Positions 60,731 to 64,000 of a stretch of 64,000 nt of DNA are shown here, one piece after another. The translations under genes were made by a program, and so were the position numbers. The stretch comes from Prillingera fragicola (taxonomy: Eukaryota; Basidiomycota; Tremellomycetes; Trichosporonales; Trichosporonaceae): the NCBI GenBank assembly GCA_002335605.1, contig BEDY01000011.1, positions 558,001 through 622,000 on the forward strand, written 5' to 3'. The notes under the pieces were generated by a model that saw nothing but the letters and a program-made list of their open reading frames with translations, did not search any database and was not told the origin of the DNA. Within the stretch, counting starts at the first letter, position 1. Each line of letters begins with the position of its first letter.

Positions 60731-62412
60731 TTACTCCTTGGTCGCGCGAGTCGAGCGCTCGCGGATCGCTCCACCCTTGAAGAAGAAGAGGAAGGGAATG
60801 AAGACGATGGCGACCGAGATACAGGCAATGGTAAGACCGGCCTGCCAGAAGCCCATGTTGCCGTACATCTGGGTGATCCAGAGAGGAACGGAAGCGCCGA
60901 CACACGAACGCATGAGGGTCTTGGCAGCGACGGCGGAAGCGGCAAAGTCGGCGTACGAGTCGACAATGTACGAGTTGGCGGAGATGTAGATGATGACCAT
61001 GCAGTAGCCGAAGAGAACGCCGGCAGCGGCAGGACCAACCCATGAGATGCCCTCGTAAGAGGTAAAGGCAAAGATGAAGAGAGAGACGGGGAGGATGAGG
61101 CATCCGAGAAGCATGGGGTAGAGACGAGCTTCGGGGACGGGGCCGTTGACGCAGTGGCGCTTGTAGAGCTTCTCCTGGATGGGCATCATGCAGAGGGCGA
61201 TAAGCATGCCGAGCTGAGATTGTCAGTATAAAATACTAAGCGAGAGAGGGTGTAAACTCACAATAATCGAGCAGAAAGCAACACCAGTCATGCCCATGCT
61301 CCACCCGCGGATCTCCTCAAAGGCAATGGGGAACGCAAAGAAGAGAGCGTACAGGAGCGAGTAGATGAAAGAAAGGTAGAACGACATGAAGAGGATGATC
61401 GGCTCGAGGAACATGAGGATGAAGGGGCGGATCATGGCAGTCTTGAGGGTCTCCTTGAGAGGGGGCTTGTTGAGGTCGTGCTTGGTGATGTAGACATCGG
61501 TCTTGTGCTCCTTGTTAAGCTTGGCAGCCTTTTTGCGGAGGAGGACGGGCTCGAGGGTCTCGGGCATGAAGAAGGTAGCGACAGCGACGACACCGACGAG
61601 GATGAGGAGAACCCAGTAGATCCAGCGCCAGTTGTGGGTCTTCATTGAGATCCAGCCACCGAAGAGGGGACCGAGACAGGGGCCGAGGAAGATGGTGGCG
61701 GAGAAGACAGCCATGGGGACACCGCGCTCCTCGACAGCCCAGACATCAGAGATGGAGCCACCGACGTTGGTCATGGGGGCCGAAGCAGCGAGACCGGCAA
61801 TCATGCGACCAGCAAGCATGGTGGCAATGTTCTGGGCAAGGCATGAGGGAAGGGTAAAGAAGAAGAAGAGAGTGAGGGAAATTGCGTAGACGGGCTTGCG
61901 GCCAATGACTTCTGACACTGAAAGAAATGGTCAGTAAATGTGGCAACACAAGAGGTGGCGGGCTACTCACAAGGCGCAAAGATAAGGGGACCAATTCCGA
62001 AACCGAGAACGAAGAGCGAAATGGAGAGGAAGATGGCCTCGTTGCTGGCGTGCAGGGTTGCTGCCTGACCCTTGAGGTCGCCGGTAGGCATTGACGAACC
62101 GAGAGCGACGGTGAGGCACAGAAGAGAGCAGGAAAGGGTGGCAAACCACTTCATTCCCTTGCCCCATTCTCGTGGTGACTCGCCGGATCCGGGCTCAAAG
62201 GAGACGATAATCTTGCCATCCTTGCCCTTCTCGAGATCGGTGTTGGCAGAGGTAGGCACGAAAGTGGCATCGCTGTTACTGCGCTGGGTGTGGTGGGTCG
62301 CAACGCGCTGGATGGCTTCGGGCTCCTCGATTTCCTCATCGCGGAGGACGCGCTCCTGCTTCTCGTTGAAAATGGGGGGGAAGGCCATCTCGGCCTCGAC
62401 TGGCTCAATCAT
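60731..62412 (-). CDS. MFS transporter, DHA1 (drug/polyamine:H+ antiporter) type
   Basis: CDS is the complement of 60731-61213, 61262-61917 and 61971-62412 (526 aa). About 85 hydrophilic residues (MIEPVEAEMAFPPIF) are followed by twelve helices. The DHA1 landmarks are IFAPLSEVIGRKPVY (motif A, across the first junction), MLAGRMIAGLAASAP, and the motif C-like ATIFLGPCLGPLFGG with EERGVPMAVF. WISMKTHNWRWIYWVLLIL follows, as in the fungal Flr1/Tpo-type exporters. Export of drugs, polyamines or organic acids at the plasma membrane is inferred from the family. Splice junctions restore APLSEVIGRK and CSIILGMLIALC. A TATATAT lies about 165 bp upstream. Confidence 0.9.
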
Positions 62413-64000
62413 GGTTGGGTGATATAGATGGGTAAGAAACGTAAAGTGGCAGTAGTGGTGTAGTGGGTTGTGGTAGTGCTCAAAGACTGATTGGTAGCTT
62501 GTATGAGACTGGGAGTCGTGTAGTAAGGTGCTGGGAACTGTTGATGAGGGGCAGAGAGTGCATCGGGGGGCTGTATATATGTATTCCACCATCTCATGGC
62601 CCCACCATGATCGTGAGACTACAATCCTTCGTTGTGCGCGGTGGTGCGCGGACATGCACGGGCTCATCTCACTTGCTTTACGCGCTACCCTTGCCATCAC
62701 CACTAACTGCCACGTGCAGTTGAAAGGTACGGCAGCCACCAGTCCTGGGCCGCGGCCGACGGCCGTTGAACGAAAAGGATGAGGTAAGACGAATTTCGGC
62801 GCTGGCTCGACGGGCTCAGGGCAGTCAAGCACAGAGGCGGGTCAGGGGGTGGGGCTGCTGAGCTGCCGCCGGTAATGGCTCGTTCAAAGATCTCTCGAGA
62901 TGAGCAGATGAGAATAGAACGCTTGGCCTGGTGCAGGTGACCACAACGACTGCAAAGGTACAATAAGTCCCACCTTGCTGTTCCGAAGCCTGCGCGGGCG
63001 TAAGAGGCAAAGGTAGGAATCTTAAGCAGCGGCAGGCCTGAGTTTGGCGTTATGCTTTGCAGGCTCGGTCCGGTCGTTACCATCCAGGTAGCCAATGGAA
63101 GGTGCTTACGAGCAGCTAAACCCACTTTAACTGTACTCTGACATCGTACTAGACTGTGCCGAAGTCTCCAGGCGACCATCAGATCCAATGGCCGTTCCTC
63201 GGGTGACCAGTCAACAGGCAGAGGACGGCATCCTCTTCGGCAGTCCGGCATGAAATTGGCATCTGTTTTCCCACGATGCTGCCACTTCGCACCGTGGTAG
63301 GAAGACAGTCAGCGAGTACGAGGTCCTCAACTCCAGAACACTTCCCGAAGGCGCCACGAGGATCTGCAGAGAGGTACCAACGACCAGCAGCAGATAGAGG
63401 AGTGACGAGTGCTTTGGGAGCCCACTTGATGTTGCTCCTTTTCGCTTATCTTGTTCGGCACATGCGTCCCGAGTCTGATTCGATTCTACACCTTGCATTC
63501 ATCATTGAAAACAAGCTATTGAAGGCGAGCAAAGACATGAGGAGAGACAACGCGGGGTCTCCACGGTGTGGAGGCGCAAAATACACACGGCCGCCAATTT
63601 CCCCGGACAGTTTCGGGCGAGTCCAGGGTTGGGTTGGGTGGTTGTAAAACGAGTTACACAACGTTCCCGACACCTGACGTAGCAAGCTCAGTTAAAGTTC
63701 TGGTGGGCAAGAAGGCCGTGGGAGACCGCGTAGCGGGGTAGATGTAGGGAGGACGTTGCCGATGGCGACTACAGTGCCGTCATCGGTGTTGTTCACCGGC
63801 ACACTTGAACATTTCCGGATCAGACTCGGAGGCCCCGTGCAGGGCATATGTACATTGGTGTGCTGGGCAGAGCTCCGGGCAAAGTGCGAGTGAGCGTGTT
63901 GCTGCTTGCAGGCATTGCTCTACGTCTGTGGCTGGCAGAGATTATATGCGAAGGGACACAGGGCTAAGAGATGTGATCAACAGGGATACATTGGCTGACA
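62413..64000. other. Right-end flank, no supported gene
   Basis: About 1.6 kb. Left part is the MFS promoter with TATATAT at 62574-62580. The rest has only ORFs under 190 codons with no domain. It may contain part of a gene continuing off the window. Confidence 0.45.
62574..62580 (-). promoter_or_regulatory. TATA box of the DHA1 transporter
   Basis: TATATAT about 162 bp upstream of the ATG at 62412. A longer leader than in other genes here would be implied. Confidence 0.4.

Overview
The window reads as nuclear DNA of a basidiomycete yeast, most likely a tremellomycete of Trichosporonales type. That placement is an inference from three things: GC-rich genes, many very short introns (mostly 32-50 nt, GTGAGT/GTAAGT donors, CTGAC or CTAAC branch sequence a few bases before the acceptor), and the gene repertoire. 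No bacterial operons, CRISPR arrays, rRNA genes or intact transposons were seen. I joined exons by hand from splice signals, conserved protein motifs and reading-frame arithmetic. Every spliced model given has a length divisible by three, except one gene that carries a real one-base excess.

Layout. 1-5 kb: long gene-poor stretch with one coding-like patch. 5-13.3 kb: a 2-oxoglutarate/Fe(II) oxygenase, a repeat protein with six R-R-x-S-like sites, and a single-chain biotin-dependent acyl-CoA carboxylase. 13.9-17.4 kb: tRNA-Ser(CGA) and two divergent F-box-like paralogs. 18.1-22.3 kb: a secreted single-pass membrane protein and an amino-acid transporter. 23.9-26.7 kb: an SDR dehydrogenase and a proline racemase/hydroxyproline epimerase. 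The epimerase promoter carries six copies of a short motif at a strict 20-21 bp spacing. 27.9-31.5 kb: three tandem secreted beta-trefoil lectins, the middle one frameshifted. 32.9-34.1 kb: an acetate-transporter-family (GPR1/ATO) gene. 34-37 kb: gene-poor. 37.2-38.6 kb: a BTB-like protein.

39.5-52.7 kb: accessory oxidative genes, namely a Baeyer-Villiger monooxygenase, a salicylate-hydroxylase-like FAD monooxygenase next to an MFS transporter, and a membrane-anchored GMC oxidoreductase, with two small hypothetical proteins between them. 54.4-60.3 kb: a housekeeping block of eIF4B, MBF1 and a metacaspase, with longer introns. 60.7-62.4 kb: a DHA1-type MFS transporter. 62.4-64 kb: no gene seen.

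The contents suggest a soil or saprotrophic yeast with broad oxidative and transport capacity (oxygenases, amino-acid, acetate and drug-type transporters, hydroxyproline metabolism) and a locally amplified set of small secreted lectins. The most unusual items are the phased promoter array, the single-chain carboxylase, the 23-residue repeat protein and the frameshifted lectin.
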